Shown here in pieces: positions 63,711-64,000 of a stretch of 64,000 bases of DNA. How positions within the stretch are numbered: position 1 is the stretch's first letter; each line of letters begins with the position of its first letter. The stretch lies in assembly GCA_019044685.2 (NCBI GenBank), contig JAGTXX020000013.1:392608-456607 (forward strand), given 5' to 3'. The notes under the pieces are model-generated. The model did not search any database. It had not been told where the DNA came from and saw only the letters and a list, made by a program, of their open reading frames with translations. This DNA comes from Nannochloris sp. 'desiccata'. Taxonomy: Eukaryota; Chlorophyta; Trebouxiophyceae; Chlorellales; Chlorellaceae. The position numbers and the translations under genes were made by a program.

Positions 63711-64000
63711 ATAACAGAAGATAGAATACTATACATCACCGTCAGTCTATATGAGTGTCTTCTCTATTCCTTTTGCCGTTTATTTTTTTTTACACCCTCT
63801 CGCTCTGTCCTTTCGCTTTCCTGCTTCCTAGTTGCTCTCTTCCTTGCTATTCCTTTCTCTCAAATACTAAACCTAATAAGGCAATGTACATTTTGACATT
63901 TGCTCAAATCTAGACATCTTACGAACGAAAATCTTTCTCTTCTTTTCTTCTTAACCGCTAAAAATTTTCCCTACTTTGTCTCGTTGTCGTTATTTTCTCA
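63711..64000. other. 3' flank of AP2 gene
   Basis: Pyrimidine-rich 3' region to the window edge, with no gene seen. Confidence 0.4.

Noticed and set aside
1..64000. CRISPR arrays, prophage, insertion sequences or bacterial operons
   Set aside because: The window is intron-bearing nuclear eukaryotic DNA; the tandem repeats found are coding or microsatellite and have no spacer structure.

Overview
The window is nuclear DNA from a compact eukaryotic genome, most probably a green alga (Chlorophyta). The evidence is spliceosomal GT-AG introns of about 70-250 nt, about 30 confident genes in 64 kb, plastid-targeted proteins (Thf1/Psb29, an NADK2-like NAD kinase, a DUF760 protein, a MATE carrier, a phytoene-desaturase-like oxidoreductase), a DYAD/SWI1-type domain, a protein with three AP2 domains, and plant-type TTTAGGG-like teloboxes. 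Base composition is moderate and coding repeats are rich in Gln and Ala codons. I cannot name the genus; a small-genome trebouxiophyte would fit. Gene models were spliced by hand from donor and acceptor sites. Each has consistent phase, but none is backed by RNA data.

Layout. 0-9.7 kb: 5' part of an alpha/beta hydrolase, then a nuclear group (TAF11, ASF1, FHA protein, RWD-RING E3, Rxt3-like protein), a universal stress protein and Thf1. 10-19 kb: divergent pyruvate kinase, a small unknown protein, proteasome beta2, coatomer zeta, plastid NAD kinase. 19-23 kb: an odd stretch with a spliced transcript of unclear coding capacity, a GC-rich island, a protein with 18-residue repeats and a probable frameshift, and a bacterial-type MDR dehydrogenase. 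23-36 kb: BAH+DYAD protein, RPB6, a GT49-like glycosyltransferase, alanyl-tRNA synthetase, ribosomal protein eS26, DUF760 protein.

36-43 kb is the most unusual part. A MATE transporter is followed by an inverted pair of secreted Cys-rich genes, a broken third copy fused to a stray copy of the MATE C-terminus, and a GPI-anchored fibronectin-III-like protein. These secreted-protein genes share a TGCCTCGAA/TTCGAGGCA promoter motif at nearly fixed distance (92-99 bp) from the start codon. 43-64 kb: DDHD phospholipase, V-ATPase subunit a, FAD oxidoreductase, GT61-like glycosyltransferase, a 755-bp hAT-type transposon with an exact 8-bp target duplication, a membrane-anchored hydrolase, NEDD1 and the AP2 factor.

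A roughly 70-bp dispersed repeat recurs six times (19.3, 41.3, 41.5, 42.7, 52.2 and 59.5 kb). Most genes are ordinary housekeeping genes. The secreted cluster, the hAT element, the dispersed repeat, the BAH-DYAD protein and the degenerate pyruvate kinase deserve a second look.
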